64,000 bases of DNA from Chitinophaga jiangningensis (lineage in GTDB: Bacteria > Bacteroidota > Bacteroidia > Chitinophagales > Chitinophagaceae). The number at the start of each line of letters is the position of its first letter. The stretch's first letter is position 1. A model generated the notes under the pieces. It did not search any database. It saw only the letters and a list, made by a program, of their open reading frames with translations, and was not told the origin of the DNA. Both the position numbers and the translations under genes were made by a program. Location of the stretch: NCBI RefSeq assembly GCF_900142605.1, contig NZ_FRBL01000011.1, positions 1-64,000 on the forward strand, written 5' to 3'. Below are positions 51,399-60,389 of the stretch, in pieces.

Positions 51399-52265
51399 AT
51401 GAACAAGATTTATTTATTATTCGTCATAGGTGCTATTTTTTTTGTTGCATTAATGCATGATTTACATAAAGATAATACCGTAACAGCCTCTGGCACATCA
51501 ACAAATAACGACCGTTATTTGTATAATAGGGAAAGCTTGTTATCTTTAACAGATAGTCTGGATTTTTCCGATAGCTCCGGCGTTACATTATATTTCAACC
51601 TGAAGGGCAAACGCTTCTCCGAAAAGAATGGCAAAAGCGATTACTATATTGTCTTTACCAAAGAAGATGATATTCAGGAAACGATACGAAAAGGCTATTA
51701 CCTCCTCAACCCCGGCATAGCACTACTAGACCACATTACAAGGGCCTACCACTTATCTGATTCCCTGGGTGTGGAACATTTTTTTGTAGTGGGCAGGCAA
51801 TCAAAAATGTCCGACATTGAGCGTGGTATTATAGACGCTATTTTCCCGAATGTTATTCAACGTGCAAAGACAACCCTGGTATCGCGGGGCGATGTACTGG
51901 ACTTTTCCGTGCATTCGCATCCGTTAGTGAAGAATGCAATTAGTGGGGAGGTGGAAAGAATAGGTGGTCCGCTGCCGTCAGGGCCTGATTTAATGCCACA
52001 ATACCCGATGGGTGGCCGTTTTGAGATGGTGCTGGGGCACGAGGTGATAGATCCGATGGAGTACAGAAAGCTGGATAAGGGCGTGTCGTTCAGCACAGCT
52101 ATCGACCAGCCGCAGCGATACAGGCAGGTGATAGGCTTGTATAACCAGGGAGAGGTAATCGGCACTATTTTTTATGAGAAATTAATTGAACTGGTGTGCA
52201 GAGTGAATAAAGTGAAGCGGTACCCGGTGATTGATAAAACGAATGCAGATATAGTAAGTTTATAA
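51399..52265 (+). CDS. Membrane-anchored protein with a JAB/JAMM-like motif
   Basis: 288 residues. One N-terminal helix (4-19) without a cleavage site. The region 168-200 contains HSHP (His172, His174), then PLPSGPD (Ser194, Asp197), the HxH...SxxD order of JAB/JAMM metalloproteases and of JAB-like toxin domains; Glu126 is a possible catalytic acid. The gap between HxH and S (19 residues) is longer than in most JAMM proteins. The gene is more A+T-rich at its start than its neighbours. The next gene is 37 bases on. Function not known. Confidence 0.6.
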   Translation: MNKIYLLFVIGAIFFVALMHDLHKDNTVTASGTSTNNDRYLYNRESLLSLTDSLDFSDSSGVTLYFNLKGKRFSEKNGKSDYYIVFTKEDDIQETIRKGYYLLNPGIALLDHITRAYHLSDSLGVEHFFVVGRQSKMSDIERGIIDAIFPNVIQRAKTTLVSRGDVLDFSVHSHPLVKNAISGEVERIGGPLPSGPDLMPQYPMGGRFEMVLGHEVIDPMEYRKLDKGVSFSTAIDQPQRYRQVIGLYNQGEVIGTIFYEKLIELVCRVNKVKRYPVIDKTNADIVSL

Positions 52266-52302
52266 TTGCTGTATTGATATACCCAAAAGCTACTAGATTG
52301 TC

Positions 52303-52974
52303 ATGCTAAAACACACTACCAGCGGAGTGCGATGTATTATTCCGGGCATGGTAATATGCCTGTTGGTGGCGCTCCAATCTGTTGCGCAAACGGCCGACAA
52401 GCTGGAACCTTTCGAACCCAGCCGCAATGCGGTGGACAGTTATTATAATCATCTTTATCAAAAGCTGCTGTACCGCTTTGCGGACAGGCCACTGGCGCGG
52501 GTGGTGGTAATGCCGCCTTTTAGTCCGGAATACGCCCTTTCTGTGGAGGGGGATGCCAGGGGTTATCAGCTGAAGTCCAATATCAAGGTGGCCTATTATG
52601 ATGCGCTGCAGCAAAAGCGTGTGGTACCGGATCAGCCGGTGTCTGTGAGTCGCCCTATTGATAAGGAACTGGCCACAAAGATCAGGGACTTGTTTGAGGC
52701 GGCACTCAGTAGCACTGGTGCGCCTGCCGATCCGGGGCTGGATGGGGTCCGTTACTTTTTCTCTTCTTACAATGAAAAATATGGGATGCTAAGGGCACAA
52801 GCGCTTACGCCTACACCGGGTAGCCGTTCCGGCGCCCTGGTTAAAATATGTCATCAGCTGATTGCCTATGCCAAAGGGCAGTCAAATGCTGAGGATTCCC
52901 TGATCAGAAATATCAGCAATTTAACGAGGTATTATGAGTCGCTGAATGTGAAGATGGCGACGGCGTTGAATTGA
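52303..52974 (+). CDS. Hypothetical exported protein, partner of the JAB-like gene
   Basis: 223 residues with a signal peptide (about 1-28, QSVAQ). No family recognised. VVVMPPFSPEYALSVEGDARGYQL is followed by a helical region and SYNEKYGMLRAQALTPT. It lies in the same transcriptional direction, 37 bases after the JAB-like gene, so the two may act together, for example as effector and control factor; that is speculation. Confidence 0.65.
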   Translation: MLKHTTSGVRCIIPGMVICLLVALQSVAQTADKLEPFEPSRNAVDSYYNHLYQKLLYRFADRPLARVVVMPPFSPEYALSVEGDARGYQLKSNIKVAYYDALQQKRVVPDQPVSVSRPIDKELATKIRDLFEAALSSTGAPADPGLDGVRYFFSSYNEKYGMLRAQALTPTPGSRSGALVKICHQLIAYAKGQSNAEDSLIRNISNLTRYYESLNVKMATALN

Positions 52975-52992
52975 TGCGCTTATCATTTACTG

Positions 52993-53049
52993 GTAGAGGC
53001 GGGCTGCGCCCGCCACTACGCGAGGAGCCGCCATGCCTGGCGGCTCTAC
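52993..53049. repeat. 57-base palindromic element with GTAGAG/CTCTAC ends
   Basis: GTAGAG...CTCTAC bracket two inner hairpins, GGCGGGC-TGC-GCCCGCC (52998-53014) and GAGCCGCCA-TGCC-TGGCGGCTC (53025-53046). The termini are those of the 140-base elements at 35402, though the interior is shorter and unrelated. Confidence 0.7.
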
Positions 53050-53135
53050 GCTGGGGAAGGAAGTCGCATACATAAATCCCTGATATTCAATAGAACGAAC
53101 CAGTTGCGTGAGATTTAACAAGTTTTCCCGTAATT

Positions 53136-53161
53136 AGTAAATAAACATTTACTTATATTTG
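53136..53161 (+). promoter_or_regulatory. TetR operator abutting a -7 element
   Basis: AGTAAAT-AAAC-ATTTACT (53136-53153), a perfect 7+4+7 palindrome, ends where TATATTTG (53154-53161) begins. No good -33 is present. Likely self-repression by the TetR protein encoded at 53181. Confidence 0.7.
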
Positions 53162-53180
53162 CATTGTCAAACTACCAACA

Positions 53181-53777
53181 ATGCGACCCAAAAACCTGGA
53201 AAAAGAGCAGGCGATCAAAACCATAGCCCTGAACATCATTGCCACAGAAGGCCTGGAGAACCTGACCATGCAAAAGCTGGCAGCGGCAGCCGGTATATCC
53301 CCGCGAACGATTTATATTAAGTACAAGGACAAAGAAGACCTACTGATAAAGCTGTTTATTGAAGAAGCGCTGGGCGCCTTTGAAAAGGCACTGCTGCAGG
53401 ACTTTGATGCAGGCATGACCCTGGAAGCCGGCATCACCAAAATCTGGCTCAACGGGTTTCATTACCTGCGCTACAACCAGCCCGCGTTTGCCCTGATCCG
53501 TCACGGGCAGGCCTCTCCCCTGCTGGTAAAAGCTTTCCAGGAACATCATATTAACGAAGGCTCGTTCTTTCAACCGATTCACCAGTTTATTCAGCAACAG
53601 ATAACAGCCGGTAAGCTGGTACCCTTGCCGTATGAAGCATTGCGTGCTATGCTGTTTGCACCACTGATGGATCTGGTGAGCGAATATTTTGAACATACCG
53701 TAAGGCCGCAGCAGGTAATTACAGAAGCGGTACTGCTGCAATGCTGCAGCGCATTAATTAAGGGACTGAAACTATAA
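53181..53777 (+). CDS. TetR/AcrR family transcriptional regulator
   Basis: 198 residues. Helix-turn-helix region about 8-55 (IIATEGLENLTMQKLAAAAGISPRTIYIKYKDKEDLL in pieces), then a mainly helical ligand domain with RYNQPAFALIRHGQASPLL. It precedes the TetX-like gene by 21 bases on the same strand and has a palindrome in its own promoter, so it probably represses both. Confidence 0.9.
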   Translation: MRPKNLEKEQAIKTIALNIIATEGLENLTMQKLAAAAGISPRTIYIKYKDKEDLLIKLFIEEALGAFEKALLQDFDAGMTLEAGITKIWLNGFHYLRYNQPAFALIRHGQASPLLVKAFQEHHINEGSFFQPIHQFIQQQITAGKLVPLPYEALRAMLFAPLMDLVSEYFEHTVRPQQVITEAVLLQCCSALIKGLKL

Positions 53778-53798
53778 CCACTTAAACTTTTACAACAC

Positions 53799-54941
53799 AT
53801 GACACAGATAGCCATCATAGGTGGTGGTCCGGGAGGACTCACCCTCGCCCGCCTGCTCCAGCAGCAAGGCAGGCACGTAACCGTATACGAACGCGATAAA
53901 AACCGCCAGGTGCGGGTACAGGGCGCCACGCTCGACCTCCACGAGGAATCAGGCCTGGCAGCATTGGAAGCCGCCGGTCTCATGGAAGCATTTAAGCAAT
54001 ATTACCGCCCCGGGGCCGATTTGATGCGGATCACTGACCGGACTGGCAACATCCTCGTAGATGATCATTTGCTGGGAAAATCCGAAGACCGGCCAGAGAT
54101 AGACCGTGGCCCGCTACGCGAGCTGCTGCTGGATTCCCTGGCACCCAACACCGTTTGCTGGGATAAACAATTTCTGAAAATGACACCGGAAAAAAATGGC
54201 TGGCAGCTGGAATTCCAGGATGGTTATACTGCCTATGCGGATATTGTAATCGGAGCAGATGGTGCCAACTCACGGATACGCCCCTACGTAACAGGCATAA
54301 AACCTTTCTACTCCGGCATCACCATGGTGGAAGGCAGCGTATACCACCCGGAAACAGCAACCCCGGAAATCAACACCCTGCTGAAAGGGGGCAAACTTTT
54401 CGCACTGGACGGCAACCATACTTTGATAGTAAGCAGTAAAGGTGATGGCAGCCTGGTATTTTATACCGGCATGTATCTTCCGGAAAGCTGGACCAAAGAA
54501 AGTGGTATAGATTTTAATAACCGCGAACAGGTCTGCAATTGGTTCAACACCGCATTCAGCGACTGGGCGCCGCTATGGCATACGCTGGCTCAGCAAGCCT
54601 CGCTGCCACTGGTGTTACGCCCGCAATATTGCATGCCCGTTGACCAGCACTGGGAAGCACATGGTAACCTCACCCTGATAGGCGATGCCGCCCACCTGAT
54701 GCCGCCCTTTGCCGGCGAAGGGGTGAATATGGCGATGCTGGATGCGCTGGAACTTAGCACCTGCCTCTCTTCGGGGAAATATGAAAATGATGCGGCAGCC
54801 ATCGCGGCCTATGAAACACAAATGCGCCAACGCGCAGGTGAAGTGGCGAAAATGACGCTGGAACAAACTACCTCCATGCACACCGAAGGTGCGCTGGAAA
54901 GAATGGTTGCCATGTTTTCAGGACTGACGCAACAGGTATAA
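53799..54941 (+). CDS. FAD-dependent monooxygenase, TetX-like
   Basis: 380 residues, close to the 388 of Tet(X). FAD-binding IIGGGPGGLTLARLLQQQG (from residue 6), RVQGATLDLHEESG, ADIVIGADGANSRIR and the GDAAHLMPPFAGEGVN motif (295 onward). The same landmarks and order occur in Tet(X), which hydroxylates tetracyclines. Whether this enzyme acts on tetracyclines is not shown by sequence. Its end overlaps the convergent sigma gene by 24 bases. Confidence 0.85.
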   Translation: MTQIAIIGGGPGGLTLARLLQQQGRHVTVYERDKNRQVRVQGATLDLHEESGLAALEAAGLMEAFKQYYRPGADLMRITDRTGNILVDDHLLGKSEDRPEIDRGPLRELLLDSLAPNTVCWDKQFLKMTPEKNGWQLEFQDGYTAYADIVIGADGANSRIRPYVTGIKPFYSGITMVEGSVYHPETATPEINTLLKGGKLFALDGNHTLIVSSKGDGSLVFYTGMYLPESWTKESGIDFNNREQVCNWFNTAFSDWAPLWHTLAQQASLPLVLRPQYCMPVDQHWEAHGNLTLIGDAAHLMPPFAGEGVNMAMLDALELSTCLSSGKYENDAAAIAAYETQMRQRAGEVAKMTLEQTTSMHTEGALERMVAMFSGLTQQV

Positions 54942-55496
54942 CAGCGTAAGCAGCGAGAAATTGCAGGCTTTGTTCCGCAGATGATCCAGGGTTCGGTACA
55001 TCAGTTTGGAGACGCCTGAGATATGCATATTCATGACATCCGCTACCTCGTCGTGACTAAGCCCCACATAATACCGCAGGAACAGGATTTCCCGCTGGCG
55101 GTAAGCCATAGAGCCCAGGAGATGTTGCGCACGATGCAGCAAGGCGCTCATGCGCTCGCCGGAAAACAGCGGATGTTCATCTTTTAATTGTAATTCGAAA
55201 GGCACCTGCTCGTCGGGTGCTTCGTTATAAGCATCGGCGCCATATTCCAGCTTGCCCAGTAAAATGCGGCGGAAAGAATGATACAGGTACTGCTTTACCG
55301 CAGTAGCGTGGTGTAGCCACTCCCTGTTTTGCCAGAGCCTGCGGAAGAGGTCCTGGATGCTTTCTTCTATGCATACATCGTCGTGAGTGAATTTGCACCC
55401 ATAATTTGCCAGAGACTGGTAATATTGCCCGTAAAGGGCTTCCAAACCGTTTACTTCACCGGATTTGAAAGAATCCCAGTATTCGCTTTCATGCAT
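54918..55496 (-). CDS. ECF-type RNA polymerase sigma-70 factor
   Basis: 192 residues from MHESEYWDSF at 55496; the frame extends 15 codons further up. Sigma2 (about 5-75, GLEALYGQYYQSLANYG, IEESIQDLFRRLWQNRE) and Sigma4 (about 120-180, QREILFLRYYVGLSHDEVADVMNM). Typical of Bacteroidota ECF factors, but with no FecR-like anti-sigma or SusC gene beside it. Confidence 0.9.
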   Translation of the reverse strand: MHESEYWDSFKSGEVNGLEALYGQYYQSLANYGCKFTHDDVCIEESIQDLFRRLWQNREWLHHATAVKQYLYHSFRRILLGKLEYGADAYNEAPDEQVPFELQLKDEHPLFSGERMSALLHRAQHLLGSMAYRQREILFLRYYVGLSHDEVADVMNMHISGVSKLMYRTLDHLRNKACNFSLLTLLYLLRQS

Positions 55497-55577
55497 ACCT
55501 ACAGTAATTTTTGGAGGTCTGAGAATGATCCTTATCATCAATAGAGCCTTATATAACAGTTCCGGCCTCCCAATTGT

Positions 55578-56087
55578 TTAACTAAATTCCTTAATTACGC
55601 GTAATAATTCCTTTTGCTCTTCAGTTGTCAGCTCCCCGGCCTTAAAAAACCGGACGATGTGGTTTTTATCAACGAATATGATCACGAATTTATTATTCAC
55701 ATCCCCCATGCGCCAGCTACGGCTGAGCGTATTATCTACATCGGTGTAAATATCCGCCCCGGTTTGCTTTACCTCCCGCCTCACCATCATACGCACAATG
55801 CTGTTGGGCAACAGCGGAGCATCGTTGAGGTTTACCACCCCAAAGGAAAAAATGTTGGTACTCGACACAGGGTGCTGCTTGAGGTAATCCGTAATGGTTT
55901 TGTTTTGAGAGGCATGATCGGGGTCGGGGTAAAAAATGAGATAGGCTTTTTGTCCCCAGTAGGGCAATTTCATCGGGTTATTGCTGGCGTCGCGGATAGT
56001 GACCTGACTAACCCTGTCGCCTACCCGGAGCTGGGCACTGGCAGGGATACCGGCGAGGATCAGCAGCAACAGTACGAGGTATTTCAT
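55578..56087 (-). CDS. Exported thioredoxin-fold protein without cysteines
   Basis: 169 residues. Signal peptide 1-18 (IPASAQ). VGDRVSQVTIRDASN, YLIFYPDPDHASQN and FVIIFVDKNHIVRFFKAGEL follow the strand order of AhpC/TlpA-type folds, also seen in YtfJ. The redox cysteines are missing, so a binding role is more likely than oxidoreduction. Divergent from the Omp85-like gene. Confidence 0.7.
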   Translation of the reverse strand: MKYLVLLLLILAGIPASAQLRVGDRVSQVTIRDASNNPMKLPYWGQKAYLIFYPDPDHASQNKTITDYLKQHPVSSTNIFSFGVVNLNDAPLLPNSIVRMMVRREVKQTGADIYTDVDNTLSRSWRMGDVNNKFVIIFVDKNHIVRFFKAGELTTEEQKELLRVIKEFS

Positions 56088-56175
56088 ATGTGCCTTTGTT
56101 GTGTTGAAAGATTTTTTATCCGCGGGTACATCCTTTTGATAGAATAAGTGTTATTAGGTTTGAGATGCCTGCGAT

Positions 56176-57318
56176 ATGATGAAAAACATTTGTATCCTGA
56201 TTTTGGTTCTAAGTACTTTCCCGGTGGCCGGGCTGGGGCAGCAGGCGGCTGATACCAGCGCCCCGAAAGGGATCTTTAACCGTTTCATTCATTACATGAA
56301 ACATACCAATGACGTTAAGAAGCAAAAAAAATTCGATGTCAGTGTGATTGGTGGTCCTTACTACGCGCCTGAAACCAGTGGCGGCATAGCTGTTATAGCC
56401 GCGGGCCTTTACAAAACAGATCGCAGCGATTCACTTCTCCCTGTGTCCAGCGCCTCGATTTATGGCTCTGTGTCGCTCACCGGTTTCTATGGCATTGGGA
56501 TTAACAGCAATACCATCTTCCCGAAAGAAAAATTCCGTTTGCTGGCAAAAGCCTCTTTCAGCTCCATGCCCAACAAATATTGGGGTATAGGTTATGAGGA
56601 CGGCAGTAACAAGGATGGCTATACGGATTATACGCTGGTTACTAAAAAGATTTCGGCGGACTTCAGCGTAAAAATTCATGGACGCCTCTTTGGCGGTCTT
56701 TCCGTAATGCTGAATGATGGCAGCGCCAGGAAAATTGATACCAGCGGCGGCACCCCACTGATGCAGCCGGAGCACGTGTTTGCCTTTGGGGCAGGGCCAT
56801 TTATCAGTTTCGATAGCCGCGACTTCATCCCCAATCCTTATAAAGGCGTTTATGTGCGGGCGGGCTATAAATTTTTCCCTTCCACCTTTGGTAATGATGA
56901 GGTGTTTGGAAAACTGGAAGTGCAGGTGGACTGGTACAAGCGTTTATGGAAGACAGGCATCCTGGCCCTGGACTTTTTTACAGAGAGCAATTACGGAGAA
57001 GTACCATGGTCGCTCATGGCGGAAGCAGGAGGCAGTAACCGCCTGCGTGGCTATTTCGAAGGCCGGTACCGCGACAAGAAGTACCTCAGTGGCCAGGTGG
57101 AGCTGCGGCAGAAGATCGTAGGCCGCAATGGCGCAGTAGTGTGGGTAGGAGCAGGTAATGTATGCCCTGCCTATAAAAACCTCCGGCTGGATCAAACGCT
57201 GATCAGCTATGGTGTTGGCTACCGTTGGGAGTTTAAGAAGCGGGTAAATATCCGGCTCGACTTCGGCATGGGCTCCGATCAATCCGGCTTTTATTTCGGT
57301 ATAAATGAAGTTTTCTGA
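56176..57318 (+). CDS. Short Omp85 (BamA/TamA-like) outer-membrane barrel
   Basis: 380 residues. Signal peptide 1-21, then a barrel. The Omp85 features are in the last 150 residues: FISFDSRDFIPNPYKGVYVRAGYKF, GGSNRLRGYFEGRYRDKKYLSGQVELRQ with the conserved RGY, and the terminal GFYFGINEVF. It lacks POTRA domains (BamA is about 800 residues), so it is a barrel-only member. Its TGA overlaps the ATG of the next gene (TGATG), so the two are coupled. Confidence 0.85.
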   Translation: MMKNICILILVLSTFPVAGLGQQAADTSAPKGIFNRFIHYMKHTNDVKKQKKFDVSVIGGPYYAPETSGGIAVIAAGLYKTDRSDSLLPVSSASIYGSVSLTGFYGIGINSNTIFPKEKFRLLAKASFSSMPNKYWGIGYEDGSNKDGYTDYTLVTKKISADFSVKIHGRLFGGLSVMLNDGSARKIDTSGGTPLMQPEHVFAFGAGPFISFDSRDFIPNPYKGVYVRAGYKFFPSTFGNDEVFGKLEVQVDWYKRLWKTGILALDFFTESNYGEVPWSLMAEAGGSNRLRGYFEGRYRDKKYLSGQVELRQKIVGRNGAVVWVGAGNVCPAYKNLRLDQTLISYGVGYRWEFKKRVNIRLDFGMGSDQSGFYFGINEVF

Positions 57319-58994
57319 TGGCAATACGTTTACACTGGAACCGACAATCTACCTACCTCCTGATTTTTGCTATCAGCTGGGTGATCCCCAACATGGTACT
57401 GGTATGGATAGATTTCTCCTGGTTCAACATTATTGTAAACCTCCTGTTCCCTTTTACGCTGGGTATTGCGCTGATATCGGTGTTCCGCAAACCCGGTATC
57501 ATGATGCTGCTGATGTTGCCCATGCTGATCATCCATGCGTATGAAATAGTTTTTTTGTATTTGTTTGGAGAAGGCGTGATAACGACGGACATGTTTCTCA
57601 ATACGGTAACTACCGATGTGGAAGAAAGCACCGAGCTATTAGGAAACATCATGCCTTCGATCATAATTGTGTGCGTGCTGTACCTCCCTATTTTAGCGCT
57701 AGCCATTCTATCCTGCTGTATGAAGATGAGATTGCACGCGGGTTTCCGGCGCCAATTCAGTTTATACGCCGGCATCGCCAGTTTGGTGATGGCGGGCATT
57801 ATACTTGTAGCGGGTGTGCGGATGGATGAAAAAGTATATCCGCTGAACGTTATTTATAATCTAAATTTTGCGGTGGACAAATGGTACCGGGAGCGGAATT
57901 ACCCGATCACTTCCTATGGTTTCACTTTCCATGCAAATAAAAAAAATCATGCTAAAGAGAGAGAAGTATACGTGTTGGTGTTGGGTGAATCGTCGCGGGC
58001 CATGAGCTGGAGTTTGCTCGGCCACCGGGTGAACACCAATCCTTTTCTGACCGGGCAACCCGGGCTCCTGACGTTCTCCAATATTACCAGCGAGTCGAAC
58101 GCCACGCAAAAGAGTGTACCGTTGATTCTCTCGCCCGCCGATGCTTCGTCGGCTCCATATCTCTATACACAAAAAAGTATTATTACCTTATTTAAAGAAG
58201 CAGGTTTCAAAACTTACTTTATCACCAACCAGGTAGCCAACCAACAGCTGATCGGATTTTACAGTAAAGAGGCCAATGTATGGATTGACATCAACAAAGG
58301 GGTGGATAAAAAAGAGATTGGGCAGTATGATGCCAACCTGATTCCGCACTTCAAAAAAGTACTGGACGAAGATACCGGCAAAGCCTTTGTCGTATTGCAT
58401 ATGCACGGATCGCACTTCAAATACTCCAACCGTTACCCCACGGATAAATCGTTTTTTAAACCGGACCAGCCGCTGGCAATTAAGCTGCAACATAAAACGG
58501 AACTCTGGAATGCCTACGACAACAGTATCCGTTACAGTGACAGTCTTTTACATGTGATGATCGGTATGCTGCAGGAACGGGAATTGTGTGCCGGTATGTT
58601 GTATGTATCTGACCATGGAGAAAATTTAATGGATGATGACCGGCATTTGTTCCTGCACAGTACTCCATTCCCTACCTATTATGAACTGCGTATTCCGCTG
58701 CTATTATGGTTTAGCAGGCAGTACCTTCAAACCTGGCCGGAAAGATTCCAGGTAGCGGAGCAGTACCTCCATGCACCTGCGGATACCCGCGTGGTGTTTC
58801 ATACGCTGGCAGATATGGCGGGAATTTATAGTCCGTTTGTACAGTATAAACTCAGTTTAACTAACCAATCATTTGAACCGCAGATTCCCCGGAGGATTTT
58901 GGGAGATCATGAGGAACCGGAAGAGTTTTCCCGCTATTTCAAGACGGAAGATTTTGACGAAATGCAGCGCGAAGACTCGTTACTTAAAAGATAA
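57318..58994 (+). CDS. Phosphoethanolamine transferase (EptA/CptA-like)
   Basis: 558 residues. Four or five N-terminal helices (to about 175) and a periplasmic sulfatase-fold domain with Glu224 in VLGESSRA, nucleophile Thr263 in SNATQKSVP, HMHGSHFKYSNRYP and DHGEN (432-436). It transfers phosphoethanolamine from a lipid to lipid A, core sugar or another glycan. The first cysteine pair of EptA/MCR near the Thr is absent. Coupled by overlap to the barrel gene. Confidence 0.9.
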   Translation: MAIRLHWNRQSTYLLIFAISWVIPNMVLVWIDFSWFNIIVNLLFPFTLGIALISVFRKPGIMMLLMLPMLIIHAYEIVFLYLFGEGVITTDMFLNTVTTDVEESTELLGNIMPSIIIVCVLYLPILALAILSCCMKMRLHAGFRRQFSLYAGIASLVMAGIILVAGVRMDEKVYPLNVIYNLNFAVDKWYRERNYPITSYGFTFHANKKNHAKEREVYVLVLGESSRAMSWSLLGHRVNTNPFLTGQPGLLTFSNITSESNATQKSVPLILSPADASSAPYLYTQKSIITLFKEAGFKTYFITNQVANQQLIGFYSKEANVWIDINKGVDKKEIGQYDANLIPHFKKVLDEDTGKAFVVLHMHGSHFKYSNRYPTDKSFFKPDQPLAIKLQHKTELWNAYDNSIRYSDSLLHVMIGMLQERELCAGMLYVSDHGENLMDDDRHLFLHSTPFPTYYELRIPLLLWFSRQYLQTWPERFQVAEQYLHAPADTRVVFHTLADMAGIYSPFVQYKLSLTNQSFEPQIPRRILGDHEEPEEFSRYFKTEDFDEMQREDSLLKR

Positions 58995-59035
58995 CAAATT
59001 CCACTGCAGCCCTTACTCACAGGGCTTATAAATAA

Positions 59036-59093
59036 AATTTTACTGCTCCGTAAATAGTTGTATTATTGTTACAACCAAAGTCTGATCGTAGTT
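59036..59093 (+). promoter_or_regulatory. Conserved leader block upstream of the first M57 gene
   Basis: 58 bases that match the block at 60126-60183 in about 49 positions, including TTGTATTATTGTTA and AACCAAA. It lies 167 bases before the start at 59260. Probable promoter or control region that was duplicated with the gene; 59094-59259 holds nothing else recognised. Confidence 0.6.
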
Positions 59094-59259
59094 CACTATT
59101 CAAACCTGATTAAGCAAATCTCTCCGATACTCATTCCGATTCGGTTTGGGCAGTATTGTATTTTCTTTTTCGCATGGATAACCCGGTTTGTTAATAGGCA
59201 ATAAAAGTCCAGGAGTTTCACCCGATACCTTTTCCATCACTTAAAACCCCTCAAAAAAC

Positions 59260-60024
59260 ATGAAAAACAAAGCGCTTCTTATGCTGGGCTTACTGTTGGT
59301 AGTAGCCATTTTTGCGATTGTAGCCTGTAAAAAAGCCATCGATTCAGCGCCAAAAATTCAAACCATTGCCCTGACGAACGACCATGCCAAAAAAGTTTAT
59401 AACTACATTATTGGCATGGGTTTTCCGGCACATCAGATCGTGGATCAGCCGGATGCATTTATTGTGGAAGGCGATATCCGTTTTCCTAAAGACATGGTGC
59501 TGCCAAAAGCTTTGGAAGAGCAGTATTACACGGGCAGCCTGGTGTCAACCAGTTGGGTAACTAACATCCGCTTATCTGTGGATGCATCCATGACTTCCAT
59601 GAATTCGGAAATCACTTCTGCTATCGGGCAGTGGAATGGTATTACCAGTTGCGCGATTAACTGGACCATTGTTACCAGCGGAACATATGATGTATTGATC
59701 ACGGACACCAACCTTGGTAACGGTGTTTGCGGTCAGGGTACCTTCCCAAGTGCTGGTAAAGCTGGTAATTTAATTTACATCAACAAGGCTTACATTGCGG
59801 GCAATACTTTCGCGCAGCGTGCCCGTACTATCTGTCATGAAATGGGACATAATGTTTCATTCCGTCATACTAACTGGTTTTCGAGAGGCGAGCCAACTGC
59901 TACAGATGTTCCAGGTGTACCTGGTACCGATGCCAATTCACTCATGAATGGTGGTCAATGCGGAACAGGGGCTACTTCGTTGTCTGCAAAAGACATTCAG
60001 GCTGCGCAGGCATTATATCCCTGA
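59260..60024 (+). CDS. M57 family (HEIGH-type) metalloprotease lipoprotein, copy 1
   Basis: 254 residues. Lipobox IVAC (Cys23). HEMGHNVSFRH gives zinc ligands His193, His197 and His203 with Glu194. Earlier YNYIIGMGFPAHQIVDQPDAFIVEGDIRFP is a conserved propeptide-like region, and SLMNGGQCG carries the Met-turn-like Met. The downstream gene is a paralogue of about equal length. Likely secreted to the surface and cutting proteins; the target is unknown. Confidence 0.9.
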   Translation: MKNKALLMLGLLLVVAIFAIVACKKAIDSAPKIQTIALTNDHAKKVYNYIIGMGFPAHQIVDQPDAFIVEGDIRFPKDMVLPKALEEQYYTGSLVSTSWVTNIRLSVDASMTSMNSEITSAIGQWNGITSCAINWTIVTSGTYDVLITDTNLGNGVCGQGTFPSAGKAGNLIYINKAYIAGNTFAQRARTICHEMGHNVSFRHTNWFSRGEPTATDVPGVPGTDANSLMNGGQCGTGATSLSAKDIQAAQALYP

Positions 60025-60045
60025 TCTACTATAATTCAAGCGAAT

Positions 60046-60079
60046 AAAAAACACGCTGAAAAACTCAGCGTGTTTTTTT
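60046..60079 (+). terminator. Intrinsic terminator after the first M57 gene
   Basis: AAAACACGCTGA, loop AAAAC, TCAGCGTGTTTT and further T. It separates the two M57 genes, which therefore have their own promoters. Confidence 0.9.
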
Positions 60080-60125
60080 GATAACATTACTTACTGCAAT
60101 ATGCTTTCATGGTGCAGATAAAAAA

Positions 60126-60183
60126 AATTTTGCTACTCGATAAATATTTGTATTATTGTTATAACCAAAATCTGAACGAAGTT
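60126..60183 (+). promoter_or_regulatory. Conserved leader block upstream of the second M57 gene
   Basis: Counterpart of the block at 59036. It lies 207 bases before the start at 60390. The remaining leader (60184-60389) shows an A+T-rich stretch and AATGAAAATTATCAT but no other motif. Confidence 0.6.
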
Positions 60184-60389
60184 TAACCTGGATACCCAAT
60201 TAAGCAAATTTTCCGGAGAGCGCAACAGGCTGAAGTTTCAGCAGGTCTGCACCTATGTTTTATTGTATCTGTCGTATGCATTGATAATGAAAATTATCAT
60301 AGTTACCCTGATTTGCCTATAGGTATTAAAAGTGCAGGATTTTTTAACTCACAATACCATTTTTATCACTTAAACACACGCTTCACAAC

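Noticed and set aside
53799..54941. Naming the gene tet(X)
   Set aside because: Shared motifs show the same enzyme class, but tetracycline activity cannot be concluded from sequence alone.
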